DNA of 16,915 nucleotides from Rs1 sp036960485. GTDB taxonomy: Bacteria; Pseudomonadota; Gammaproteobacteria; Pseudomonadales; Balneatricaceae. The stretch is taken from positions 1-16,915 of the forward strand of contig JBALXS010000100.1 in NCBI GenBank assembly GCA_036960485.1, in the 5' to 3' direction. The notes beneath the pieces are model-generated. The model did no database searches and had not been told where the DNA came from. It saw only the letters and a program-made list of their open reading frames with translations. A program made the position numbers and the translations under genes. This document shows, piece after piece, positions 1-6,747 of this stretch; within the stretch, counting starts at the first letter, position 1; each line of letters begins with the position of its first letter.

Positions 1-670
1 TAAAAACCAAAAAGCAGCTTCGTTGATTCATCTGATAAAAGAAAACAACTGGTTCCAAGTGCTGGTTTTTACCCGTACTAAGCACGGTGCGAATAAGTTA
101 ACTAAACAATTGGAAGCGGCGAAAATTAACGCAGCGGCGATTCACGGTAACAAAAGCCAAGGTGCGAGAACTAAAGCGCTGGCAGGCTTTAAAGATAGCA
201 GTATTCAAGTATTAGTTGCGACGGATATAGCGGCACGTGGTATCGATATTGATCAATTACCTCAAGTGGTTAACTTTGAATTACCTAATGTTCCAGAAGA
301 TTATGTGCACCGTATTGGCCGTACAGGTCGTGCGGGTTCAGAAGGCCATGCAGTATCACTGGTGATGGCAGATGAGTTTAAGCAGCTAGTAGATATAGAG
401 CGCTTAATCAAAGAGTTGATTCCTAGAAAAGTAGCTCCAGGTTTCGTCTCAGTTAATAAGCTACCAGAATCAAACCTTGATACTCGCCCTGTTAGAGCTA
501 AAAAACCAAAGCAGCCAAGAGTAGAGCACAAAGATGGCCAGCGTTCTTCTGAGAATGAACGCGGAAATAAGCCAGTTTCGAAAAACAGAAGACATAGAGC
601 GGATAGTGGTGCAAATAAAGCCAAACCTGCTGTAAGAACGAGCACCAGAAGCGGCGAAAAAGCCCGCTAA
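1..670 (+). CDS. rhlE: RhlE-type DEAD-box RNA helicase, C-terminal part (5' truncated by window)
   Basis: ATP-dependent RNA helicase of the RhlE group, which unwinds RNA duplexes in ribosome assembly and mRNA decay. Only the second RecA-like domain and tail are in the window. The frame is open to the left edge (Lys, Asn, Gln before the TTG at 23), so that TTG is an internal Leu codon and not a start. Visible motifs: IV (VFTRTKHGA), V (VATDIAARGIDI) and VI (HRIGRTGRAG). The last ~60 residues are rich in Lys, Arg and Pro with no clear fold, as in the RNA-binding tails of RhlE proteins. The TAA stop at 668-670 interlocks with the stop of the convergent LysR gene. The RhlE assignment rests on the wording of motif IV and the IHGNKSQGAR segment; another DEAD-box subfamily is possible but less likely. 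Confidence 0.93.
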   Translation, partial: KNQKAASLIHLIKENNWFQVLVFTRTKHGANKLTKQLEAAKINAAAIHGNKSQGARTKALAGFKDSSIQVLVATDIAARGIDIDQLPQVVNFELPNVPEDYVHRIGRTGRAGSEGHAVSLVMADEFKQLVDIERLIKELIPRKVAPGFVSVNKLPESNLDTRPVRAKKPKQPRVEHKDGQRSSENERGNKPVSKNRRHRADSGANKAKPAVRTSTRSGEKAR

Positions 671-1530
671 TTTTCAAGTAAGTGAATAAACTGAAGCGCC
701 GCGTTAGATAGTGTTCTTTCGCGGTGATAGATATAACCTAGTTCCCGATAAATACTTGCCTGACCCGTATTCAGGGTTTGTAGAGAGCTATCTATCATGC
801 TCGTAGGTAATAAGCTCCAGCCCAAGCTATTAACAACCATCATTTTTATCGTATCTAAATTGTTAGTCGACATTGTGACATCTAGCGATAACCCCTGCTT
901 AAAAAATAATTCACTAACTATTTGTCTTGTAAAGGTTTTAGCTCCAGGCAAAATAGCTTGGTGTTGATTGAGCTGTGCTAAGCTGACCGTTTTTTTTGCT
1001 GCTAAAGGGTGATCAGTCGCCACCACAAACTCCATCGTATCAGTCCAAACTTTTTGTGCGCAAATGACAGGATCAGGCAAGGGCGCTAGTGTAATTAATG
1101 CTAACTCTAGATGACCTTTCACAACGCCTTGATATGCAGCTTCTGATTCACCAAAGCTTAGATTCAGCTGTACTTGCGGGTAACTGCGATTAAACTTGCG
1201 TAATGTTTTAGGCAGGCGATGAATGCTAATGTGATGAGAAGAAGCTAATGAAAGAGTGCCGCTGATTTGCGTGTCTAAATTATCGATGACAGTACGAGCA
1301 TCTTGAATCGACATAAGAATTTTTTCAGCGCAAGGCAGCAATGCTTGCCCAGCGCTCGTAAGAGTTACTTGACGGCCAATACGATCAAATAATTTCTGTC
1401 CAAGCTGTTGTTCTAACAAAGCAATTCTTTTACTTATGGCTGATTGAGTGATGAATAATTTCTCGCCAGCACCGGAAAAAGAGCCTTGTTCAGCCACCGC
1501 GATGAAAGCGCTTAGAGTATTGTTGTCCAT
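667..1530 (-). CDS. LysR-family transcriptional regulator, divergent from leuCDB
   Basis: LysR-type transcription factor of 287 residues, a normal family length. Residues 1-60 form the winged helix-turn-helix (FITQSAISKRIALLEQQLG is the recognition segment), followed by a linker helix and a two-lobed effector-binding domain from about 90 to 287. The ATG start at 1530-1528 has a GGGA-type ribosome site a few bases upstream. It is transcribed away from leuC, the arrangement also found upstream of leuC in Pseudomonas, so control of leuCDB and of itself is the natural inference. A candidate LysR-type operator lies only 21 bases before its start (1551-1567). The effector is unknown; 2-isopropylmalate would be a reasonable guess because LeuO and other leucine regulators are tied to this pathway, but nothing in the sequence shows it. 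Confidence 0.92.
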   Translation of the reverse strand: MDNNTLSAFIAVAEQGSFSGAGEKLFITQSAISKRIALLEQQLGQKLFDRIGRQVTLTSAGQALLPCAEKILMSIQDARTVIDNLDTQISGTLSLASSHHISIHRLPKTLRKFNRSYPQVQLNLSFGESEAAYQGVVKGHLELALITLAPLPDPVICAQKVWTDTMEFVVATDHPLAAKKTVSLAQLNQHQAILPGAKTFTRQIVSELFFKQGLSLDVTMSTNNLDTIKMMVVNSLGWSLLPTSMIDSSLQTLNTGQASIYRELGYIYHRERTLSNAALQFIHLLEN

Positions 1531-1550
1531 ATGATTCCCAATAGATTAAG

Positions 1551-1567
1551 TATTCCTATCTGGAATA
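1551..1567. promoter_or_regulatory. Candidate LysR-type operator (TATTCC-N5-GGAATA)
   Basis: A perfect 6-base inverted repeat, TATTCC / GGAATA, separated by 5 bases. It includes the T-N11-A signature of LysR-family binding sites (T at 1553, A at 1565, centre 1559). It lies 21 bases upstream of the LysR start codon, inside the shared divergent region, which is the usual place for autoregulation and control of the divergent target. A further ATTCC half-like element (ATTCCC) lies closer to the start codon at 1534-1539. Binding is inferred, not shown. Confidence 0.5.
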
Positions 1568-1707
1568 GTTTACATAAAAAATATGAATTTGTGTTATTTA
1601 ATTAAGAAGCTTAAAATAGCCTCAAATATTGATGAAAATAAGATTATCGCGAGCAACGAGTATGGGTATCCGGTTTGATTATTTATTCTCGGCTGATTGA
1701 TTTTACG

Positions 1708-1736
1708 TTAACAACAAAGGTTACTTCGTGCATAAT
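1708..1736 (+). promoter_or_regulatory. Candidate sigma70 promoter for leuCDB
   Basis: TTAACA (1708-1713), a 17-base spacer, then CATAAT (1731-1736). Each box differs from consensus at one position. Transcription would begin near 1743 and give a leader of about 155 bases before leuC. The alternative TATAAT at 1855-1860 has no good -35 box. Confidence 0.4.
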
Positions 1737-1841
1737 CGGCGATTTAACTATCGCTGAAAACTACAAATCAATCAGTTAGAGAGTTTTTACTTGTTAGCTG
1801 GACACGCATGAGCAATTAACAACGATAACAATAAAATAGAT

Positions 1842-1860
1842 TTATAACGCAAGTTATAAT
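1842..1860 (+). promoter_or_regulatory. Palindrome TTATAAC-N4-GTTATAA overlapping a TATAAT box before leuC
   Basis: A perfect 7-base inverted repeat (1842-1848 and 1853-1859) around GCAA, whose right arm overlaps a consensus TATAAT (1855-1860) 38 bases before the leuC ATG. It could be a -10 box inside an operator or, if transcription starts upstream near 1743, a small RNA hairpin just before the leuC ribosome site. The -35 position for this box (TAAAAT) is poor, so its role as a promoter is uncertain. Confidence 0.3.
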
Positions 1861-1897
1861 CTTAATAAGAACCAAAAAAGTTTGTAAGGAGTTGAAA

Positions 1898-3319
1898 ATG
1901 ACCGGCAAGACATTATACGACAAATTGTTTGATGCCCATGTAGTGCGTAAAAATACTGATGGTAGTGCATTATTGTACATCGATTTACAGTTACTACATG
2001 AAGTAACTTCACCACAGGCATTTGAAGGTTTGCGTTTAGCTGGCAGAAAGCCATGGCGCATTGATGCTAATTTAGCAACACCTGATCACAATGTTCCAAC
2101 GACTAAACGCGACGGCGGAGTTAGTGAGATAGTTGATCCTATTTCGCGCATCCAAGTACAAACATTGGATGATAACTGTGAAGATTTCGGTATCTTAGAA
2201 TTCAAAATGAACGACCTTCGCCAAGGCATTGTACATGTCGTTGGGCCAGAACAGGGTGCTACTCTGCCAGGTTCAACCGTGGTTTGTGGTGATTCTCATA
2301 CTGCTACTCACGGTGCATTTGGTGCTTTAGCGCATGGTATAGGCACATCAGAAGTAGAGCATGTATTAGCGACTCAGTGCTTAATTTCGCGCAAAATGAA
2401 AAACATGTTGATCAAGATTGAAGGCGATTTAGGCTTAGGTGTTACGTCAAAAGATTTAGTGTTACACATCATCGGTGTTTTAGGTACAGCAGGTGGTACC
2501 GGACATGCAATTGAATTTGGCGGATCTACCATGGCGAAAATATCCATGGAAGGGCGCATGACTATTTGCAATATGGCTATCGAAGCGGGTGCACGTGTTG
2601 GTATGGTGGCTGTTGATGATATAACGATTGATTATGTTAAAGGGCGTCCTTATTCACCCAAAGGTGATCATTGGGAAATGGCTGTAGCGGCTTGGGCGGA
2701 TTTGCACTCTGATGAAAACGCGCATTTCGATACTGTAGTAGAGATAGACGCTACACAAATTATCCCACAAGTAACTTGGGGCACATCTCCTGAGATGGTG
2801 GTTGCTGTTAATGCTAACGTACCTAACCCTGATAACGAAACGGACCCGGTTAAAGTAGATGGTATTAACCGCGCTTTAAAGTATATGGGTCTCAAAGCTG
2901 ATCAAGCTATTACTGACATAGCGCTTGATAGAATCTTTATTGGCTCTTGCACTAACTCAAGAATTGAAGACATGCGCGATGCAGCAAAAGTGGCGCAAGG
3001 TCGCAAAGTAGCTGCTAGCATCAAAGAAGCGATTGTAGTACCAGGTTCCGGTTTAGTGAAAGCGCAGGCTGAAGCTGAAGGTTTAGATAAGATATTTGAA
3101 GCTGCCGGTTTTGAATGGCGCGAGCCTGGGTGCTCTATGTGTTTAGCTATGAATCCAGATAAGTTAGCACCAAAAGAACACTGTGCGTCCACTTCTAATC
3201 GAAATTTTGAAGGTAGGCAAGGAAATGGCGGGCGTACGCACTTGGTGAGTCCTGCAATGGCAGCTGCGGCGGCAATAGCAGGTACTTTTGTTGATGTTAG
3301 AGAGATGATGGAGGCTTAA
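1898..3319 (+). CDS. leuC: 3-isopropylmalate dehydratase large subunit
   Basis: LeuC pairs with LeuD to form isopropylmalate isomerase, which converts 2- to 3-isopropylmalate in leucine synthesis in the cytoplasm. The protein belongs to the aconitase superfamily. The three [4Fe-4S] cluster ligands are visible at Cys351 (GSCTNSR) and at Cys412 and Cys415 (GCSMC). The substrate and active-site segments CGDSHTATHGAFG and the C-terminal NRNFEGRQG motif are intact. I chose the ATG at 1898 because TAAGGAG at 1885-1891 sits 6 bases upstream; an in-frame TTG at 1892 would lie against that site. The resulting 473 residues match the usual bacterial length. It is the first gene of leuCDB, with leuD following after 3 bases. 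Confidence 0.98.
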   Translation: MTGKTLYDKLFDAHVVRKNTDGSALLYIDLQLLHEVTSPQAFEGLRLAGRKPWRIDANLATPDHNVPTTKRDGGVSEIVDPISRIQVQTLDDNCEDFGILEFKMNDLRQGIVHVVGPEQGATLPGSTVVCGDSHTATHGAFGALAHGIGTSEVEHVLATQCLISRKMKNMLIKIEGDLGLGVTSKDLVLHIIGVLGTAGGTGHAIEFGGSTMAKISMEGRMTICNMAIEAGARVGMVAVDDITIDYVKGRPYSPKGDHWEMAVAAWADLHSDENAHFDTVVEIDATQIIPQVTWGTSPEMVVAVNANVPNPDNETDPVKVDGINRALKYMGLKADQAITDIALDRIFIGSCTNSRIEDMRDAAKVAQGRKVAASIKEAIVVPGSGLVKAQAEAEGLDKIFEAAGFEWREPGCSMCLAMNPDKLAPKEHCASTSNRNFEGRQGNGGRTHLVSPAMAAAAAIAGTFVDVREMMEA

Positions 3320-3322
3320 ACA

Positions 3323-3976
3323 ATGAATAAATTTGTAAAACATACGGGAATAGTCGCACCATTAGATCGAGCTAATGTAGATACGGATATGATTATCCCT
3401 AAGCAATTTTTGAAATCAATTAAGCGCTCTGGTTTTGGTGTGTACTTGTTTGATGAGTTGCGTTATTTAGATGAAGGCGTAGCAGATCAAGATTGCACAA
3501 ACAGACCTTTAAACCCTGAATTCGTATTAAATACAGCGCGTTATACACAGTCATCTGTATTGTTAGCGCGAGTTAATTTTGGTTGTGGTTCATCGAGAGA
3601 ACATGCGCCATGGGCGCTCGAAGACTTTGGATTCAAGACCGTAATAGCACCAAGTTTTGCAGATATTTTTTACAACAATTGCTTTAAAAACGGTATATTA
3701 CCGGTTGTACTTGATGAGAAAATTGTTGAGCAGCTATTCGCTGAATGTGCTGAAAATGAAGGCTATGAACTATGTGTTGATTTGGAACGCCAAGTGGTTG
3801 TTGCCCCTAGCGGTGCAGAGTTTGCCTTTGAAGTAGAAGAGTTTAGAAAGTATTGTTTGCTAAATGGCTTGGATGATATCGATTTAACACTACAAAGCGT
3901 AGATGATATCGGTGTGTATGAAGCGAAGCGAAAGCTAGTTGCGCCTTGGTTGTTCGGTGCGATTAAGGGCGAGTAA
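3323..3976 (+). CDS. leuD: 3-isopropylmalate dehydratase small subunit
   Basis: LeuD is the swivel-domain subunit of isopropylmalate isomerase and closes over the LeuC active site. The 217 residues are full length. The family signature FGCGSSREHAPWAL is at residues 86-99, and the N-terminal DTDMIIPKQFLK segment is typical. GGAGG at 3310-3314, inside the end of leuC, lies 8 bases before the ATG, and the 3-base gap to leuC implies translational coupling and stoichiometric production of the two subunits. leuB follows after 49 bases with its own ribosome site, so one transcript for all three is expected. Confidence 0.98.
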   Translation: MNKFVKHTGIVAPLDRANVDTDMIIPKQFLKSIKRSGFGVYLFDELRYLDEGVADQDCTNRPLNPEFVLNTARYTQSSVLLARVNFGCGSSREHAPWALEDFGFKTVIAPSFADIFYNNCFKNGILPVVLDEKIVEQLFAECAENEGYELCVDLERQVVVAPSGAEFAFEVEEFRKYCLLNGLDDIDLTLQSVDDIGVYEAKRKLVAPWLFGAIKGE

Positions 3977-4025
3977 CCTTAGTTGATGCTGTTTTTAAAT
4001 TTAAAGAATTAAGTGGAAAGAAGTA

Positions 4026-5108
4026 ATGTCTAAAAAAGTATTAATTTTACCAGGTGATGGTATTGGTCCCGAAATTTCTAATGAAGTGGACAAAGTTTTA
4101 AAACTCGTTGATCAGCAGTATTCATTGGGCTTAGAGTTCGATTATGCTTTAGTCGGTGGCGCTGCTATTGATCAAGCAGGTAGTGCTTTTCCCGAGCAGA
4201 CGTGGGAAAAATGTAAAGCTGCAGATGCTATTTTGCTAGCGTGTGTTGGCGGCCCTAAATGGGATTCTTTACCTCCGGCTCAGCGCCCTGAAATTGGTGG
4301 TTTATTACAAATTCGTTCGCGTTTGGATTTGTTTGGTAATTTACGTCCTGCTATTTTATCGCCACAACTTGCGGATGCATCATCGCTAAAGCCTGAGCTA
4401 GTTGCAGGATTAGATATTTTGATAGTAAGAGAGCTTACCGGTGGTATCTACTTTGGCCAGCCGCGTGGTATTCGCGTTAAAGAATCAGGTATTCGTGAAG
4501 GTTTTAATACTTATGTTTACGATGAAGATGAAATTCGCCGCATTGGTAAGGTTGCTTTTGAAGCGGCTATGAAACGTGGTAAAAAGCTTTGTTCGGTAGA
4601 TAAGGCAAATGTATTAGAAGTAACGATGCTTTGGCGTGAAATTATGGACGAAATGAGTAAAGACTACCCTGAGGTAGAGCTTTCACACATGTACGTTGAT
4701 AATGCGGCTATGCAGTTGATCCGTGAGCCTAAGCAGTTTGATGTTATTGTCACAGGCAATATGTTTGGCGATATATTATCAGACGCTGCAGCAATGCTAA
4801 CAGGTTCAATAGGTATGCTGCCTTCTGCATCGTTAGATGCAAGCGGTAAAGGGATGTATGAGCCTTGTCATGGCTCTGCTCCTGATATTGCAGGTAAAGG
4901 CATTGCTAATCCATTGGCGATGATTTTATCTGCTGCAATGATGCTACGTTACTCGCTAGGATTTGCACAAGCTGCAGATAAAATCGAAGCGGCGGTATCA
5001 GCGGTGTTAGATAAAGGGTTGCGCACAGCGGATATCTATAGCGAAGGTACTGTGAAAGTCAGTACTGAGCAAATGGGTAACGCGGTAGTGGAAGCGCTAC
5101 AAGAGTAA
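4026..5108 (+). CDS. leuB: 3-isopropylmalate dehydrogenase
   Basis: LeuB oxidises 3-isopropylmalate with NAD+ and decarboxylates the product to 2-oxoisocaproate, the precursor of leucine. The 360 residues cover the whole isopropylmalate dehydrogenase family fold. Visible substrate and catalytic residues are Arg98, Arg108 (FGNLRPA), Arg136, Tyr143 (GGIYFG) and Lys193 (VDKANVL). The metal-binding aspartates are Asp225 (YVDNAAMQL), Asp249 and Asp253 (GNMFGDILSD). The NAD-binding segment EPCHGSAPDIAGKGIANP is intact. A GGAAAG-type ribosome site precedes the ATG. It ends the leu operon; a weak hairpin follows. In Pseudomonas the gene after leuB is asd; here it is a convergent helicase gene. Confidence 0.98.
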   Translation: MSKKVLILPGDGIGPEISNEVDKVLKLVDQQYSLGLEFDYALVGGAAIDQAGSAFPEQTWEKCKAADAILLACVGGPKWDSLPPAQRPEIGGLLQIRSRLDLFGNLRPAILSPQLADASSLKPELVAGLDILIVRELTGGIYFGQPRGIRVKESGIREGFNTYVYDEDEIRRIGKVAFEAAMKRGKKLCSVDKANVLEVTMLWREIMDEMSKDYPEVELSHMYVDNAAMQLIREPKQFDVIVTGNMFGDILSDAAAMLTGSIGMLPSASLDASGKGMYEPCHGSAPDIAGKGIANPLAMILSAAMMLRYSLGFAQAADKIEAAVSAVLDKGLRTADIYSEGTVKVSTEQMGNAVVEALQE

Positions 5109-5115
5109 GATCTTA

Positions 5116-5158
5116 AACAGGTCATGCTAGATGCGTGGCCTGTTAAGTAGGCTGTTTT
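5116..5158 (+). terminator. Possible terminator after leuB
   Basis: AACAGGTCA (5116-5124) pairs with TGGCCTGTT (5136-5144) to give a 9-bp stem with one G-U pair and an 11-base loop. A run of five T (5154-5158) follows, but only after 9 intervening bases, so this is not a textbook intrinsic terminator. Its place between the convergent leuB and helicase genes supports the role. A second weak pairing, GGCTGT (5150-5155) with ACAGCC (5175-5180), lies just downstream. Confidence 0.4.
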
Positions 5159-5193
5159 TAGAGGTTCTTTCTATACAGCCCTATTCAAAATCT

Positions 5194-6477
5194 TTATTTT
5201 TTGCCTAATAGCGAAGGCCTTAGTGCTGGCTTATCAGGTTTTTCTAATGGCTCGGCGATATATTTTGCTTTAGCTGTCTTACGCGGTTTTTTCTGGTTCG
5301 CACGTTTAATACTCGCCATTTTTTCGCTGATAAGTTTGCCTTTTTCAAGTAGCGGAATGCTGTGAAACTGTATCTTTTTTGACATCAGTAATTCAATTTC
5401 TAATAAATATTGACGCTCATCAGGTGCGACGAAAGAAATTGCTTGCCCTGTTTTCCCAGCTCTAGCAGTACGGCCAATGCGGTGTATATAAGCTTCAGCC
5501 TGATTAGGCAAATCGTAATTTACCACTCTCGGTAATGCTTCAATATCTAAGCCTCTTGCTGCAACGTCTGTTGCAACTAATACATCTACCTGCAGAGAAG
5601 TGAAAGCACTAAGTGCAGCATTGCGCTCTTTTTGAATTTTATCACCGTGTATAGAGGTTGCATTAATACCTTCTGCGACTAGCATCATAGCGACATTTTC
5701 GGCGCGTCTTTTAGTGCGGGTAAAAACTAAAGTTTGCTGCCACTGTCCGCTTTTGATTAAGTAGCAAAGTACTTCATCTTTACTGGCATTATCTACTTTG
5801 TAGGCGAGTTGTTGCACTTTCTTTGCTGCTGAATTACTAGGCGTGGCACTAATGCTCTTAGGGTTATTGAGTACACGCTGTGCCCAGCTTTCTATTTTTG
5901 GGTTGAAAGTGGCTGAAAAAAGTAACGTTTGGCGCTTTTCGGGCATAAAGCTCATAATGCGAGTAATATCATGAATAAAACCAAGATCTAGCATTCTATC
6001 GGCTTCATCGAACACTAAAATTTCAAGAAACTCTAAGGAAAGTTTTCTTTGAATTAGCATTTCTAATAACCTGCCTGGTGTCGCTACTAGAATATCTGCG
6101 CCGCGCTTCATTTTACGAATCTGGTTTTCAAAACGGACACCGCCATACACAGAAACGACTCGCATACCGAGCTTTTCACCGTAACTTAACGCTTTTTCAC
6201 CGACTTGAATTGCCAGTTCTCTAGTGGGAGTCAGAACTAATGCACGAATATCATGATAACTTGCATCTCTCGATGATGTCCTATGCAAAATTTCTATGAT
6301 AGGCAGGGCGAATGCTGCAGTTTTACCTGTGCCTGTTTGCGCTTGAGCTAAAATGTCTTCACCGGCTAAAATGGCGGGAATTGCTTTGTCTTGAATTTCT
6401 GTGCTTTGCTCGTAATTAAGTTGCCCCAAAGTGAACTGAAGTTCAGGGCAGAGGTCTAGTTGGCTAAAATTGCCCAT
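5194..6477 (-). CDS. DEAD-box ATP-dependent RNA helicase (RhlE-like), complete
   Basis: Complete RNA helicase of 427 residues. Motifs in order: Q motif near residue 28, I AQTGTGKT (46-53), Ia PTRELAIQ (84-91), Ib TPGR (133-136), II DEAD (157-160), III SAT (188-190), IV VFTRTKRRAE (251-260), V VATDVAARGLDIE (301-313) and VI HRIGRTARAG (332-341). A basic tail of about 55 residues follows. All catalytic motifs are intact. It resembles RhlE but is clearly different from the helicase at the left edge (motif IV TKRRAE instead of TKHGAN, HGDKIQKER instead of HGNKSQGAR), so the two are paralogs, not a recent duplication. The ATG at 6477 is preceded by AGG about 9 bases upstream. It converges on leuB and stands alone. 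RhlE, SrmB or DbpA-like roles in ribosome assembly or cold adaptation are possible; the sequence does not decide. Confidence 0.94.
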   Translation of the reverse strand: MGNFSQLDLCPELQFTLGQLNYEQSTEIQDKAIPAILAGEDILAQAQTGTGKTAAFALPIIEILHRTSSRDASYHDIRALVLTPTRELAIQVGEKALSYGEKLGMRVVSVYGGVRFENQIRKMKRGADILVATPGRLLEMLIQRKLSLEFLEILVFDEADRMLDLGFIHDITRIMSFMPEKRQTLLFSATFNPKIESWAQRVLNNPKSISATPSNSAAKKVQQLAYKVDNASKDEVLCYLIKSGQWQQTLVFTRTKRRAENVAMMLVAEGINATSIHGDKIQKERNAALSAFTSLQVDVLVATDVAARGLDIEALPRVVNYDLPNQAEAYIHRIGRTARAGKTGQAISFVAPDERQYLLEIELLMSKKIQFHSIPLLEKGKLISEKMASIKRANQKKPRKTAKAKYIAEPLEKPDKPALRPSLLGKK

Positions 6478-6683
6478 GAAATGGTGCCTGTATAGTCATA
6501 AATAAAATGGGATTTAGTTAAATGTACCTTTATTGAGGCGTTTTAACTACGTTTGTTCTGGGTTTTTCAGAGATGAGCTAATGCTAGATTTGCATAGCCG
6601 ATTAGTATTTACGCAATTATAAAGTTAAAAAAATCTATCGGCTAGGTTTAATGATATTTGCTAGAGAAATAGATGAGATATGA

Positions 6684-6711
6684 CCTTAGTGTTAGATTAA
6701 TAACACTAAGG
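6684..6711. terminator. Strong 11-bp hairpin downstream of the Na/Pi transporter gene
   Basis: CCTTAGTGTTA (6684-6694) and TAACACTAAGG (6701-6711) form a perfect 11-bp stem with a 6-base loop. It begins 37 bases past the stop of the minus-strand transporter gene. No T run follows on either strand, so it may act as an mRNA 3'-end stabiliser or a factor-dependent terminator instead of an intrinsic one. Confidence 0.5.
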
Positions 6712-6747
6712 CAGCGTATTAGCGGATGTCTTGCAGTTTTCAAGTAG

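Larger units (their letters stand above)
1531..1897. promoter_or_regulatory. Divergent control region between the LysR gene and leuC
   Basis: This 367-base AT-rich gap holds no convincing gene. It contains a palindromic LysR-type site near the lysR start (1551-1567), a sigma70-like promoter (1708-1736), a small inverted repeat GCGAT-N6-ATCGC right after it (1739-1754), and a TTATAAC-N4-GTTATAA palindrome with an overlapping TATAAT (1842-1860). I looked for a Leu-rich attenuator peptide before leuC and found none: the short ORFs here, such as the 12-codon one starting at 1661, are not rich in Leu codons. Regulation by the LysR protein rather than by ribosome-mediated attenuation is therefore more likely. 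Confidence 0.6.

Noticed and set aside
23..25. TTG as the start of the left-edge helicase
   Set aside because: The frame is open to base 2 and the protein would begin in the middle of a helicase domain.
1743..1897. Leucine attenuator leader peptide before leuC
   Set aside because: Short frames in the leader have no run of Leu codons and no terminator/antiterminator pair is evident.
2374..3192. Minus-strand open frames inside leuC
   Set aside because: Shadows of a strongly conserved gene, with no ribosome sites or recognisable products.
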